This document shows, piece by piece, positions 1 through 10,530 of a stretch of 64,000 bases of DNA. Each line of letters starts with the position of its first letter. Positions within the stretch are counted from its first letter, which is position 1. The notes beneath the pieces are model-generated. The model saw nothing but the letters and a program-made list of their open reading frames with translations, was not told the DNA's origin and did not search any database. A program made the translations under genes and the position numbers. The DNA comes from Epiperipatus broadwayi (taxonomy: Eukaryota > Onychophora > Udeonychophora > Euonychophora > Peripatidae): NCBI GenBank assembly GCA_028023455.1, contig JAQFVV010013074.1:1-64000 (forward strand). Reading direction: 5' to 3'.

Positions 1-238
1 ATATATATTTAATTAATCATAGCTTAATGTATATGTAAATAGGTAGTAAATCAACTTGTCCCCAGGTTATGAATAAAAGCACTCTAAATATTGAATAAAG
101 GAGTCAAGAATAGAATGAATCTTTTTTTTTTGGTTGCTCTGATATTTGTAAGCATACCTTTGTCTACATTTTTTGGTAATTCAGAGTGAAATTCAATTTA
201 TCAGCCAGATGTAATTTGCCACTTAAGAGTTATTAACT

Positions 239-277
239 TCTTCCCGGCTGATGCTTTGACACATGAGAAAAAAAAAC
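239..277 (+). repeat. tRNA-SINE 3' tail fragment
   Basis: A short block ending in GATGCTTTGACACATGAG plus an A-run matches the tail of the better SINE copy at 9967-10062 (GATGCTATGACATATGAA plus A-run). The tRNA-like head is not recognisable here, so this is a truncated or diverged copy. Confidence 0.35.
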
Positions 278-299
278 AACTCCATAATTTATTATACAA

Positions 300-1395
300 G
301 GCTGAGACTGCGACTCTCTTTTGATACCTCAATTTTAATAATTAAATAAGATTTAATACGCAATCTTTAAATTAAACATAATATATATATAAGTATGTTT
401 GCTTAAATAGATATAGCTAAATGTTTATGAAATTCAAACAGAAGTAAACTAACTTTCTTATAAGTAATAAATAAATAACATTCAAACTGTCAACAAATGA
501 TAAAGAACAGATTTATCAGTGTCAAGGTTAAAGTCTTAATAAAGAATTGTTAGATCTTAAGTAATAATGATGTTAAGATTGAGTGTGAAATAAAGAACAA
601 TTATTTTTATATAAATTTGATGATTGATTATTCAGAATAGGTGGATTAACAGAATTTTTATTTTTTTCAGTTTTACAATTAATTAATTTCAAGTTGATTT
701 TAGAAGAAAGAAATCAGATTCGTTTAAACCACTCATTTTTATTATTTCAATAGATGGTTCTTAAATCATACTTTCTAAATTAGCATTATCAAAATCAGAT
801 TGTGACTAATTTGTAAAACGTATGAAGTAAAAGCTGATGTAGTCAACATTTGATTGAAGAAATTTTTATGTTCTCTAATTCTGATATCAATTTGCTTAAC
901 ATAGTTTCCTGACGTGTTTTGCACATAGAATTCTATAGACACCTTTACAGAAAAACCCCCAATATTATTGCTAATGGAAAAGGCAGTCTTAATATTGAAA
1001 TTAGTTAGTCTTCTAACTCTTCTAGTTGAGTTGTCAATTTTATCATCTTTATTTTAACGTATCAGTGCTATGTAAAGCTTTTCATATGATGTTTTTATTG
1101 TAACCATTAGAAAATAGAATATTTTTAGTTAATTCTGTTTCTTGGGCAAAATGATCTTGATAAGACAAACTATACACTCTCATCAAAAGATTTATTTACA
1201 TCATATAAATTTTATTTACATCATGGGATCATGAAAATATTATATATATATATATATATATAATACAATAAAATGTCTTAATTAAAAAAACTATTGTAAC
1301 AACAATGAAAATAATAAATATAACTAAACTATTATATTATTAACAATATTTTATATCAATTTAAAAAGAGTTATAATGGTTTAAAGGAGTTGAAA
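300..1395. other. AT-rich DNA without a recognised gene
   Basis: No open reading frame or repeat family could be assigned. A short (TA)n run lies at about 1238-1262. The sequence has frequent stops in all frames. Confidence 0.6.
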
Positions 1396-1399
1396 ATTA

Positions 1400-1895
1400 A
1401 TAATAAAAAATGGATATTTATTCCACTTATTTCAAATATTCAAATGAAATTTTTAAGGATGTTTATATAAATGTATTTAATGTTTCATTCTGTCTTTCAA
1501 ATAATATTAATAAATTAGTGAATAATAATAAAAATGTCATACCTGTCAAGCAGAAAAATAATATTATGTATCTAATTTTTGTGGATGTATAGATGAATGG
1601 ATGTGCAGTATCGAAAAAAGATTAAAGGAGTATGAATTGTTATATAAGGGCATGAAAAGTAAAAGTAATAATCATTTACAGACTACTTCAGTTGTTGTTG
1701 TTTTTTATTATGAAAGGACATGTAAATATAAATAAAAGTTTGGTATTGAAAGTGTTAAGATTTTTCATGAAGAGAGAAACCATAATAAAAGAAAAATTAA
1801 GGAGGCAATTTTAATAAATAGGAATAAAATAAATATAATTAATAGACAAACTGCTAACATTAAAATTCAGGATTTGTGGGATTTGAGTTGATGAC
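1400..1895 (+). pseudogene. Penelope-like element fragment, thumb/GIY-YIG part
   Basis: The forward translation gives a decayed Penelope-type C-terminal region. ISNNINKLVNNNKN-like residues are followed, after a stop near 1590, by CGCIDEWMCSIEKRLKEYELL, the degenerate YIG...EKRLKEH core of the PLE GIY-YIG endonuclease. Then comes FHEERNHNKRKIKEAILINRN...NRQTANIKIQDLW, the conserved PLE C-terminal tail, seen also at 4.3, 12.1, 58.4 and 59.7 kb. Several in-frame stops are present and the reverse transcriptase palm is missing, so it is a 5'-truncated dead copy. In intact family members this protein reverse-transcribes the element RNA and cuts the target DNA. Confidence 0.75.
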
Positions 1896-1905
1896 GTTTG
1901 CTTCT

Positions 1906-3115
1906 GTTATTTGAATTTTATGGCAGCTGAGGCAGGTTAAGGACTTAACCAAAAGTACTTTATGCAGATTGAATGACTGTTTATAATAGTTTATTATTAT
2001 TATATTTATTATTTTTATTGTATATATATATATGAAATTCAAACAGAAATAAACTAACTATCCATATGTTAAGGATAAGTAACATACATAATATCAACAA
2101 ACATAAAATTACCTAATAGACTCAAGCCTCATATTTTTAAGCATTCTATAAATCTATATAAATACCATCTACATCTTTAGCGTAAAAAGAACTTTTAAGC
2201 ACATAAACTTTTACATATCTGCATTAAGATGAACAACTAAATAGATTATTCTCTATAATATACAACCAATTTCTATTTTTCCTAACAACTATATATCTCT
2301 TTATTTAAATTCTTAGAATTTGTACTTTCTCAGTAAGATATGCATCTAATTTTTAAATCAATTGTTTCTTCATTTTGGATATATATTTTTCCAATTCATG
2401 GTAATTATTTTTTATTTGAATTAATAGATGTGATTTACTACTTCATGTTTGAGAGTCTTAGACTTGAATTGTTAATAAACAGCAGTGTAAATATTGTATT
2501 GTATATAGATTAAAAAAGGTATGTGGTGTTATAAGCAAAAAAGGTAAATAGAATATATAACAGTTATCCACAGCCAATGTTAAAATAATTAAGAACCTCA
2601 ATTAAAGATGAATTGTATTCCTTGTTAGAAAAATAAAGTTCTAAACTGAATCTCAAAAATATTTATGAAACTTAGAAAAATAGGATATATGAAATCAATG
2701 GATAAGATAAGAACGTTTCTGCATTAATATGGACAAAATAAGATAAGAGAAAATCTTCAACATAAAATTAATTGATAGTGATTGAAAATATAATATATTA
2801 GTAATTTGAATTCAGTTTAAAATATATATCTTAAAATGTTTAATAATGGCAGACAATATATATTTTTCATATAAATTAGAAAATGTTTAATATATTATAC
2901 TATAATGTGTTCAGTTAACTGTCAACTATGAAGCTAAATAATGTATTAAATTAGATTAAAAACATAATGAAATATAATTTAGTAAGGATCCATTGATAAG
3001 ATTGTATTTTATATTTAGTAGTTGATATTAAAGAGTCTATATATAAAATATAAACTTTTTTCAGACATTAATATTATATAATGCACTCCATTAATCCCAA
3101 TAGTGGTTTATCAAG
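1906..3115. other. AT-rich DNA without a recognised gene
   Basis: No coding or structural signal recognised. Short (TA)n runs and A/T homopolymers are frequent. Confidence 0.55.
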
Positions 3116-3119
3116 TAAA

Positions 3120-3727
3120 TAATATATAAGGGACTTGAACTCAAATGTTCAAGAACCCTACCTCTATCCAATCTCATCTATCTTATACAACTAATACACA
3201 TGACCACATACATGTAGAAAATGATAAAAGATCTCCAATATTCATATTTTGTACAGTTGGTACAGATACCATCTCCTACACATAAATATAATCAATGCTC
3301 AGTTTATATTAAAATAGCAAATCCTTAAACTTTAATGGACAAGCTTCAATCTTCTCTACTCTCCAACTCTTCAGCCATCCATTTCATTGAAAATCCGAGA
3401 ATGCAATGCTCTAAGCTCTTGTTGATGCCAATATTATCATACAACAAGGGCTTTGAGTGTTCCATTCTCAGATTTTCAATGAAATAGATGGCTGAAGAGT
3501 TGGAGAGTGGATAAGATTTAAGCTTATCTATTAAAGCTTAAAGATTTTTCCTATCTTAATATAAAACTGAGCAATGATAGTATATATGTGTGGGAGATGG
3601 TGATCTGGACCAACTCATGATTGCTAGTTCAGCACAAAATTAGTATATTGGAGTTCATTTATCTAAGATAGTTTGGATAGAGGTAGAGTACTTGAAAGTT
3701 TGAGGTCAAGTCCCTTATAATTACGTT
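3120..3727. repeat. Fold-back repeat, full two-armed copy
   Basis: Two inverted arms of about 300 bp meet near 3430-3445. The left arm opens with AAGGGACTTGAACTCA and the right arm closes with its inverse, ending in AAGTCCCTTATAA. Inside, the segment CAACTCTTCAGCCATCCATT is followed 90 bp later by its reverse complement. The arm sequence is the same family as the one-armed copies at 5265, 10705, 18928, 23880 and 28280 and the two-armed copy at 57412. It encodes nothing visible. It resembles a MITE or fold-back element. Confidence 0.8.
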
Positions 3728-3759
3728 AAGTTCTATAGACAATATACATATATTTAAAT

Positions 3760-3761
3760 AT

Positions 3762-3798
<37 letters not shown>
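3760..3798. repeat. (TA)n(TG)n microsatellite
   Basis: A pure TA run passes directly into a TG run, a common compound dinucleotide repeat. Confidence 0.9.
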
Positions 3799-4039
3799 AA
3801 ATTATAAATAACTCAATTATCTATAACTGAAAAGAAAGTAACTGAATCATTCCAATGCAGGTAAATCATTCTTTTGACAGTTTATCTACATTATATAATT
3901 CATTGGAAGCTTCAGCTATCTCCTGTTCAGTTTTATATATATATATTACCATTATATTTATTATTTTTAATGTTATTACAATAGTTTTTTAATTAACAGA
4001 TATTTTATTTGTATTAATATATATATATATTAAATGTAA

Positions 4040-4910
4040 AAGTATAATACCTGTTATAAAAATATTATATATAAATAATAAAACATAAATAACTAACGGT
4101 AAATGCAATATTATATTTTAAATTCTTTAGAAACGCTTTCAATTACATAGTAATCCTCGTCAGCTTTAACTGAATTTCAAATTTTTTTAAAACTTAATGT
4201 TACATAAATTTCCATAAGCTGTGTATGGTCATATTTGCAACTTGCCTATTAATAACATCATCTTTACATTTATCAATCAAAATTGCCTCTTTAATTTTTC
4301 TTTTTTTAGGATTCCTTTCTTACATTAATATTGTTATTTTATTACTATTAAATGTAAACCTATAATTACAAGTTTTTTCATTATTAAAGAAGTATTAAAT
4401 TGACTATTTATATTATTTTTAATCCGATTATGTAATAATTGATGCTCCTTCAATCTTTTTTCCACAGAACATCTTGATTTTCCAATATATAATTTCTGAT
4501 ATCCACATGAAATCTGATAAATTATATTACTTCTTTGCAATTTAGGAATTATACTCTTAGAATTATTAATCAATAAATTAACATTCGGAGGACACAAAAT
4601 GAAATATTATACTTTTCATTAAATATATTCTTAATTAATTTAGATTGCGTGTTATTTACAAATGGCATAGATATTCATTTTTTATTATCTAAGGTAACAT
4701 TGCAAACCCTCTTTTTTTTATTAAACGAATTTACTGTATGCAAAATTTACTTTTTATCATAACCAACATTTAAAAGTTCATTAGAAAAGAGTTCAATATT
4801 TTAAATTTTATCATTCTTATATTTACGTAATTTATCATTGAAATGCAAAAACGATTTCAGACTTGCTATTTTATGTATCATTGGAATATGTGAATATAAA
4901 TAGTCAATTT
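4040..4910 (-). pseudogene. Penelope-like element, 3' half (minus arm of inverted pair)
   Basis: Read on the minus strand, this is the thumb, GIY-YIG endonuclease and 3' UTR of a PLE. The best block (4334-4597) contains NIIYQISCGYQKLYIGKSRC followed by SVEKRLKEHQLLHNR, that is the GIY-like IIYQI, the YIG and the conserved Arg/Glu-His stretch of GIY-YIG nucleases. The downstream tail KKRKIKEAILIDKCKDDVIN...NRQVANMTIHSLW is also present. Stops and frameshifts interrupt it. It starts abruptly at about 4905, where the plus-strand copy of the same 3' region begins, making a head-to-head inverted duplication. Confidence 0.8.
4127..4170 (-). ncRNA. Hammerhead-ribozyme-like core at PLE end
   Basis: On the minus strand the order is CTGACGA (4163-4157, a perfect CUGANGA), one extra G, then a stem ATTAC-TAT-GTAAT with a flanking G-T wobble, and then GAAA (4140-4137) followed by GCG. 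Hammerhead ribozymes of the minimal type I kind have been described from PLE terminal repeats. The extra base between CUGANGA and stem II and the lack of an obvious stem I partner make cleavage uncertain. Confidence 0.4.
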
Positions 4911-5160
4911 AATACAGCTTCAGTATTTTTTGACCATGAAAAAACTTATAATTATAGGTTTACATTTAATAGTAATGAAATAAAAATATTAATGGAAGAA
5001 AAGAATCATAAAAAGAGGAAAATTAAAGAGCCAATTTTGATCAATAAATATAAGGATGATGTTATTAATAGGAAAGTTGCAAATACGGCCATACACAGCT
5101 TATGGAAATATACGTATTTACCGTTAATTATTTATGTTTATTATTATATATATATATTGG
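4895..5160 (+). pseudogene. Penelope-like element, 3' end (plus arm of inverted pair)
   Basis: The open segment at 4863-5171 reads NINSQFNTASVFFDHEKT, then EEKNHKKRKIKEPILINKYK, then NRKVANTAIHSLWKY. This is the end of the same PLE endonuclease domain encoded on the opposite strand at 4.08-4.60 kb. It has no RT and no YIG core. It finishes in the family's ACCGTTAATTATTTATGTT tail and a (TA)n run. With the minus arm it makes an inverted duplication of the element's 3' end. Confidence 0.75.
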
Positions 5161-5264
5161 AACTAATTTAATGCATGCTAAAAGATGAATATGATCAATT
5201 CCTGATTGAATGAGATTGAGCTTAACCAGTTAAACACTTGGATGTTCATTTTATAATATTCTTT

Positions 5265-5575
5265 ATATATAAGAGATTCAAACTCAGACTTTTACATGAC
5301 TTTCAACTCTCCATGCCATCTCATATTGCTGACCTACCTGATCACACACATGTTGAAATGATAAATAATCACCAAAATGCATATTTCATGCTAATACAGC
5401 AATCATCAATTGGTCTAGATTACCATCTTCACACCTATGTATAATCAGTGCCCAGCTTTATATTAAAATAGCCAATCTTCATACTTTAATGGACAGGCAT
5501 TCAAAGCTCATGTTAGTGCCAAGGTTGTCATCCTACCCATGTTGATGTTAGTCATTATGACTCTTCATGTATCTT
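5265..5575 (+). repeat. Fold-back family, one-armed copy
   Basis: Runs from GAGATTCAAACTCAGAC through CATATTGCTGACCTACCTG to CATCCTACCCATGTTG. It matches copies at 10705-11090, 23880-24195 and 28280-28535 in order and spacing. The small ORF inside belongs to the repeat and is not a gene. Confidence 0.8.
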
Positions 5576-5764
5576 TATTGTAACAAATATTTATTTTAAC
5601 GACCCACTATACAGACGTGTATTTATAACTAATCATAATAATATCTTAGGATTTTAGTATAACTGAAGTATAACAGGAGATTTATAAAAATAAAGAAATC
5701 TTATAACATTCATATATTCTCTTATTCTTCTGCTTCACTTTTTTTGCATATCTTCATATAATTA

Positions 5765-6022
5765 TATATATGTTGCTTATAACACTCTATTCATATACAC
5801 CTTAATGCAACAAATTTTCTTAAAAACTTCTTTATTTTCTTATGGTTTTGACTGTCCAGCAGTCTTCATCAGAGCTGATGAAGACTGCTGGATAGTCGAA
5901 ACCATAAGAAATAGAGCTGATGAAGATTGCCGGACAGTCGAAACCGTAAAAAAATGAAGTTTTTAAGAAAATTTGTGGCATTAACATGTATATGAATAGA
6001 GTGTTATAAGCAATATATAACA
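5765..6022. repeat. Palindromic PLE-terminus repeat
   Basis: The outer arms TGCTTATAACACTCTATTC (about 5771) and its inverse (about 5995), followed by inverted AATTTTCTTAAAAACTTC blocks, enclose three copies of a hammerhead-like core. It looks like two PLE terminal repeats joined head to head with no protein-coding part left. Confidence 0.7.
5840..5945 (+). ncRNA. Three hammerhead-like cores in a PLE terminal palindrome
   Basis: Plus-strand copies have CTGATGA at 5875-5881 with GAAA at 5898-5901, and CTGATGA at 5917-5923 with GAAA at 5940-5943. A minus-strand copy lies at about 5841-5874, with GAAA eroded to AAAA. In the first plus copy, GACT pairs with AGTC around loop GCTGGAT. One extra A sits between CTGATGA and the stem in all three. 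The 42-bp spacing of the plus copies could allow a dimeric ribozyme, but stem III and the cleavage site are not evident. Confidence 0.4.
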
Positions 6023-6024
6023 TT

Positions 6025-6445
6025 CATATATTTGAGTTAGCAAGTTTATTCTAAGCTTTCTTATTACATTCAATTTAAAGTTATATTAGGGTTATAATGT
6101 TAATGTATATGAAATACTATTTTTAAAATGTTAAATCTTTAAAATTATAAATTATTATTATTGACCTGATTAAATAACAAAGGGAATTTTTTTGTACTTC
6201 ATTCAATCTTAAATAACTAAATATTAAAATGAAAATGGTGTAAGAATGCAAAAATAATGAACATTTTTTATAAAGCAGTGTGCCTTTTAAATAATATATA
6301 ATTATTATAAAATCATGTGACCATATTATTCATAAAATGAAAAGATTATGAGTATTAGCAAATTAACAACATAGACAAGATAATTAAAATATGAAAATAT
6401 ATATATATATAGACCAGATAATTTATTAACAATAAGTAATAACAA
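6025..6445. other. AT-rich DNA without a recognised gene
   Basis: Nothing assigned. A (TA)n run lies at about 6397-6411. Confidence 0.5.
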
Positions 6446-6649
6446 AAATTTGGTAATTATAACATAATCAGGCTTGGCCACTTGATGGCATTGTTGGCAG
6501 TCAAAAACAATACAATACAATATTCGGGGCCACGTTATATTTTTAAATCGAATCGCTGTTTTTTTTTTTTGTTATTAATTTATTGATTGCTATATCTTTT
6601 TTTTCATGCCTTTTTATTAAAAAAGTTGTTTAATTTTAATTTTGTATTT

Positions 6650-6945
6650 AGTAAACGACAATCTTTTTTTTTATTTTTAAATTGCTGTTTTTGGAAAAAG
6701 CTGCTACTCTGCAATGTCTATTTAGTGATGTCTTTCGCTTAATTATTGGTAAACGACAACCTTTTTTTTATTTTTAAATCACTGTTTTTGGACAAAGCTG
6801 CTACTCTGCGATGTTTATTTAGCGATGTCTTTTGCTTAATTATTGGTAAATGTCAACCTTTTTTTTTTATTTTTAAATCGCTGTTTTTGGACAAAGCTGC
6901 TACTCTGTGATGTCTATTTAGTGATGTCTTTTGCTTAATTACTGC
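6650..6945. repeat. Three tandem copies of a ~98-bp unit
   Basis: Each unit runs GGTAAACGACAA, a T-run, TTTTTAAATCGCTGTTTTTGG, AAAGCTGCTACTCTG, and ends in GTCTTTTGCTTAATTATT. The three copies begin near 6651, 6749 and 6847 and differ by a few substitutions. Confidence 0.85.
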
Positions 6946-6969
6946 TTTCTACATAACAAAACAACTGTG

Positions 6970-7112
6970 TAGGGTTAGGGTTAGTTTTAGGGTTAGTTTA
7001 GGGTTAGTTTTAGGGTTAGTTTTAGTGTTAGTTAGGGTTAGTTTTAAGGTTAGTTTAGGGTTAGGTTTAGGGTTAGTTTTAGGGTTAGTTTAGGGTTAGT
7101 TTTAGGGTTAGT
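6970..7112 (+). repeat. Telomere-like (TTAGGG)-variant array
   Basis: About 140 bp of GGGTTAG units mixed with GGGTTAGTTTTA and GGGTTAGTTTA variants. It is interstitial and lies inside the TIR element, so it is unlikely to mark a chromosome end. Confidence 0.85.
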
Positions 7113-7235
7113 GTTCTGTTGTTTGTAATGCTAAAATAAAAGATATCAAAATTGTAACCATAGGACAAAAGAAAGAAACTCAAACTTTTTTAAACAACAA
7201 CAAACACATATAAATGTCTTATTTACTTATTAAAC

Positions 7236-7514
7236 ATGTTTATAATATGTGCTTTCTATGAAATTTACAAAAAATTGTGTATATTTTTATTGAACAGCAG
7301 AAATACTCAGCTTCTGTTGTCAGCAACTGTGGAAAAAGTTGATCGCCATCCATTTTATCAACTACATGGTATTTTATGTGAAAACAAGATTTTGCATGCG
7401 ATATTGGCCGAATTCTTTTTTACCTACCCTCAGCAAGCTTTTACACTTTACACATTCTCTAAACAAGTGGGTGGCCATTTAGAAAATTACTATAAATTCA
7501 TGTTTATTAAATAA
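7236..7514 (+). other. Unassigned 92-codon ORF inside the TIR element
   Basis: An open frame reading MFIICAFYEIYKK and later VEKVDRHPFYQLHGIL and FSKQVGGHLENYYKF. I recognise no family. It lies entirely within the TIR element between the telomere-like array and the right TIR. A splice-acceptor-like TTTTATTGAACAG precedes its middle part. It may be chance, element-derived or a captured exon. Confidence 0.15.
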
Positions 7515-7849
7515 ATTATAAATACAAATATTGTGTAACGTATATTGTAAAAATTTGACTAATCCAACTAAACACACATATATATCAAACTGTAAATGAA
7601 AGATAAGTGTGTGGATTAACAATAACTGTCATGAAGCAGAAATAGACCATATTATTTCTGTGTTACACATCATAAGTGTCCTTCTAATAGCTAAGACAAA
7701 CATAGATGTTTTCTATAACCGTAAGTCAGGCCTTGTAAACGGCATTTGTTAGGTGTTTTGGTGAGCCAGAACGCCATCAAGTGGCCAAGCCCGATTACAT
7801 TATAAGTACCAAAATTTTTAATAAATAAAATACCAATAATAATAAGTTC

Positions 7850-8640
7850 TCCACAATGATTATAACTAAAGTGATGTTTTTAATTAAGAAAATAATTCCC
7901 ACTTTGTTAATCACTAAGTGTTTGGTGTATCTTGATGCGACGCAAAATTAAACACTTTATTGGAAAAAATTGTTAAAGTCTACTTAAAGACTTAATTTTA
8001 AATAATGAAGTGGATGACCATAAAATTCTTGAAATGTTGAGTTCAAATCCTTTCTAATTATGTCCATGGTAAGTATATACATTATACTTGTATTCCAATA
8101 AAACAAATAAATGATTTATTGTGTATTTCCTTAATCAATATGATTTTCCTTCTAGATGTCTGGTTTATAAACATATTCATTTCATATAAGATCAAAACAC
8201 TAACCCACTTTTTTCCTGAAGTATAAGTATAATTAACCTGATTCTGATAGGTATTGGTGGCAATTTGTAAGAGCCATATCAAGCTCACATTATGAATAAA
8301 ATGATATTATGTTGTCAGGAGTTTAACTCAAGTTTAACTCAACTGAACTATAGTATTTACACAAATATCAGTGCCAAGTATGATTGAATATACAATATAA
8401 TCCTTACAATATTTTGAAAATACCTACATGGTAATATTTATAAAATATCTCGACTATATACTTTAAATACCTATAATTATACAAATGTAGAATTAAATTA
8501 ATAGATCAATAAAACATGTAAAATATCAGGTATTATGATTTAACCATAAATAATTATTAACCAACATTAAATATCAGTAACTATTTTCCATAGGATAAAG
8601 AATCAAAAACACATACTTATGCTAAATTTGAATTATAAAT
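7850..8640. other. AT-rich DNA; short fold-back family scrap
   Basis: Around 8000-8065, GTTGAGTTCAAATCC resembles the inverted start of the fold-back family. Nothing else was assigned. Confidence 0.4.
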
Positions 8641-8667
8641 TTAATATACTACCTGTACATTCTTTTA

Positions 8668-9322
8668 CACAGTGGCTAAACTCTCCATACAGTAGCACCA
8701 CTCAATGCAAGCCAGAATAATCAATGGATGCAAGAAGGTTTCAGCATAAAATTTCTGTCTAATGCCTACTCATCCAATATCCCCAGATTAGTTTCTAGCA
8801 TGTGGCACTATTGTATGGAGAGTTTAGCATCTGTGTAAACAGCTTGTGTAATCATAAATAATAGTGATTGGGTGATGTTAATATATTAATACCCATTCTG
8901 CCCAATATGACTATGGTAACTGTGGTTATGAAAGAATCAAAGACCCTAAAAAATATGGATGCTGAACTGAATTCAGATCTATACAACTATACAAGTTAAT
9001 AAGCATGAATTGAAAACATTATTGTGTTTTCATTTTGGACTCAAAAGCTTTATAGCTAGTTAATAAGATAAAAGATGGTTGCTGGAGGATTTCATTAGAT
9101 TCTAAGGTCAGAATGTAGGGCTCTCAGATCCAAAGCTCCTCACTGATAAAAGTCACAAGCTAAAAACTAGTCAGGGGATATTGGAAGAGTAGGCACTAGA
9201 TAGAGATTTTATGCACAAACCTTCTTCATCAACTGACTACTCTGGCTTGCACTGAGTGGTGCTACTATATGGAGAGTTTAGTCTATGTATAAACAGTTTG
9301 TGTATGCATAAAAATGGTGATC
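8668..9322. repeat. Palindromic repeat with ~150-bp inverted arms
   Basis: The left arm (about 8675-8830) and right arm (about 9150-9290) are inverted copies. CTAAACTCTCCATACAGTAG opens the left arm, and its inverse (one change) closes the right arm; AATATCCCC and TAGTTTxTAGC lie at the inner ends. About 300 bp of unmatched sequence separates the arms. Non-coding, MITE-like. Confidence 0.75.
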
Positions 9323-9344
9323 ATATGATGTTTAGTAGTTTAAT

Positions 9345-9960
9345 ACTTTCTTTTACTATGCCTTAGTTTTTAGGAGAAAGTTCGCTGAACAAGATAACTC
9401 TGGATATAACAATTAAACAAATATGAGAAATATAATATATTCTTATAAAATTAATTTATTCTTTTAAAAAATTCAAAATATATATTCTGGTGCAATCTTT
9501 TTCAAAATATTAGAAAGGTGTTGAATCCTTTGATATTTTGAGTGGTAAAATCCTAATTGTTGGGTGAAGCAAATTTTAATTTTTATAATAGAAGGTTCAG
9601 TTTTAAAAATACAACCCAATAATATTTTTTTTTTTTTTTTTTAGTAAGTTTAAAATATTCCAAAATCACAATAAGTTGTTTTAATCCCTAGATGTAGAAT
9701 AAAATTATTATTATTCAAAAAAAGTGTAGAATAGAATTTGAATCTGCTAATAGTGATTTTAAATTATTTCAGAGAATCATACGTGTTTTTTTTTATTCTG
9801 TATATGTGGAATATAGCTATCAATCACTTAAGAGATGCCATTCATAAAATAAAACTTTTCTCAAGATATTTATGACAATAAAATCCATTAGTTAAAAATT
9901 CATTTTAACAATAGTTATCCAGTATAAGAGTTTTTTTCTGATAAAGATAAAATTCATAAG
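9345..9960. other. AT-rich DNA without a recognised gene
   Basis: Contains a poly-T run at about 9626-9643. Nothing else was recognised. Confidence 0.5.
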
Positions 9961-9966
9961 TTAAAA

Positions 9967-10062
9967 TTAGCCGAGGAGGTCATCGCAGCCGCCTTGCAAG
10001 CAAGTAGTTGTTTGCAGACGGTTGTGGGTTCGCCTCCTGCCGATGCTATGACATATGAAAAA
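9967..10062 (+). repeat. tRNA-derived SINE
   Basis: A tRNA-like head begins GCCGAGGAGGTCATCGCAGC and has an anticodon-arm-like CCGCCTTGCAAGC and a box B GGGTTCGCCTCC. It is followed by the tail GATGCTATGACATATG and an A-run. Transcription by RNA polymerase III from the internal boxes is expected for the class. No protein is encoded. LINE machinery is normally needed for its spread. Confidence 0.8.
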
Positions 10063-10530
10063 AATTCAGTTTTAATGGTAATTGTCCTATAAATATGTTA
10101 TCTGGAAAACATTAGATTGTTGTAATAATTATAACATCAATAAAATATTTGGAGAATAGATAACAAAATAATATGGTTTAAACAAAATAGCATTTCTGAA
10201 ATAGTTTTCAAAATTCATGTTTAAATCCAAGTTTTAAATTTTTATTTTATTTAAAATGGATTACAGGATGATGGAACATGGCTAGATATTTAATTTTCCA
10301 CTCAGAACAGCTTTAAGGTCTATTTGCCATTAAGTCAAATATTTATTTAGTTTTCTCAAACTGCCAATATGACTAACTTTAAATTTAAGCCCAATACAGT
10401 TCACTTACAATCAGTTAATAAAGAAAACTAAACAATTCTAAACAGATATCTGTATTTATAGATTTATATCATATGATTAATGAGATCATCTTTTTTATTC
10501 AAAATTCTTCAAACTCTTGACTTTTTACAG

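Larger units (their letters stand above)
6449..7815. mobile_element. Non-autonomous TIR element carrying telomere-like repeats
   Basis: Inverted ends share GGCTTGGCCACTTGATGGC (6471-6489, and its inverse at about 7776-7794). Homology extends outward to an AAAAATTT-GGTA block on both sides, giving TIRs of about 60 bp. The interior holds a 98-bp tandem repeat, a TTAGGG-like array and one unassigned ORF. No transposase is recognised. The outer boundaries and target duplication could not be fixed by eye. Confidence 0.6.

Noticed and set aside
6970-7112. Chromosome end
   Set aside because: The TTAGGG-like array is short, mixed with variants, flanked by unique sequence and enclosed in a TIR element.
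9970-10042. Functional tRNA gene
   Set aside because: The head is tRNA-like, but the arms do not pair fully and it runs into a SINE tail with an A-run.
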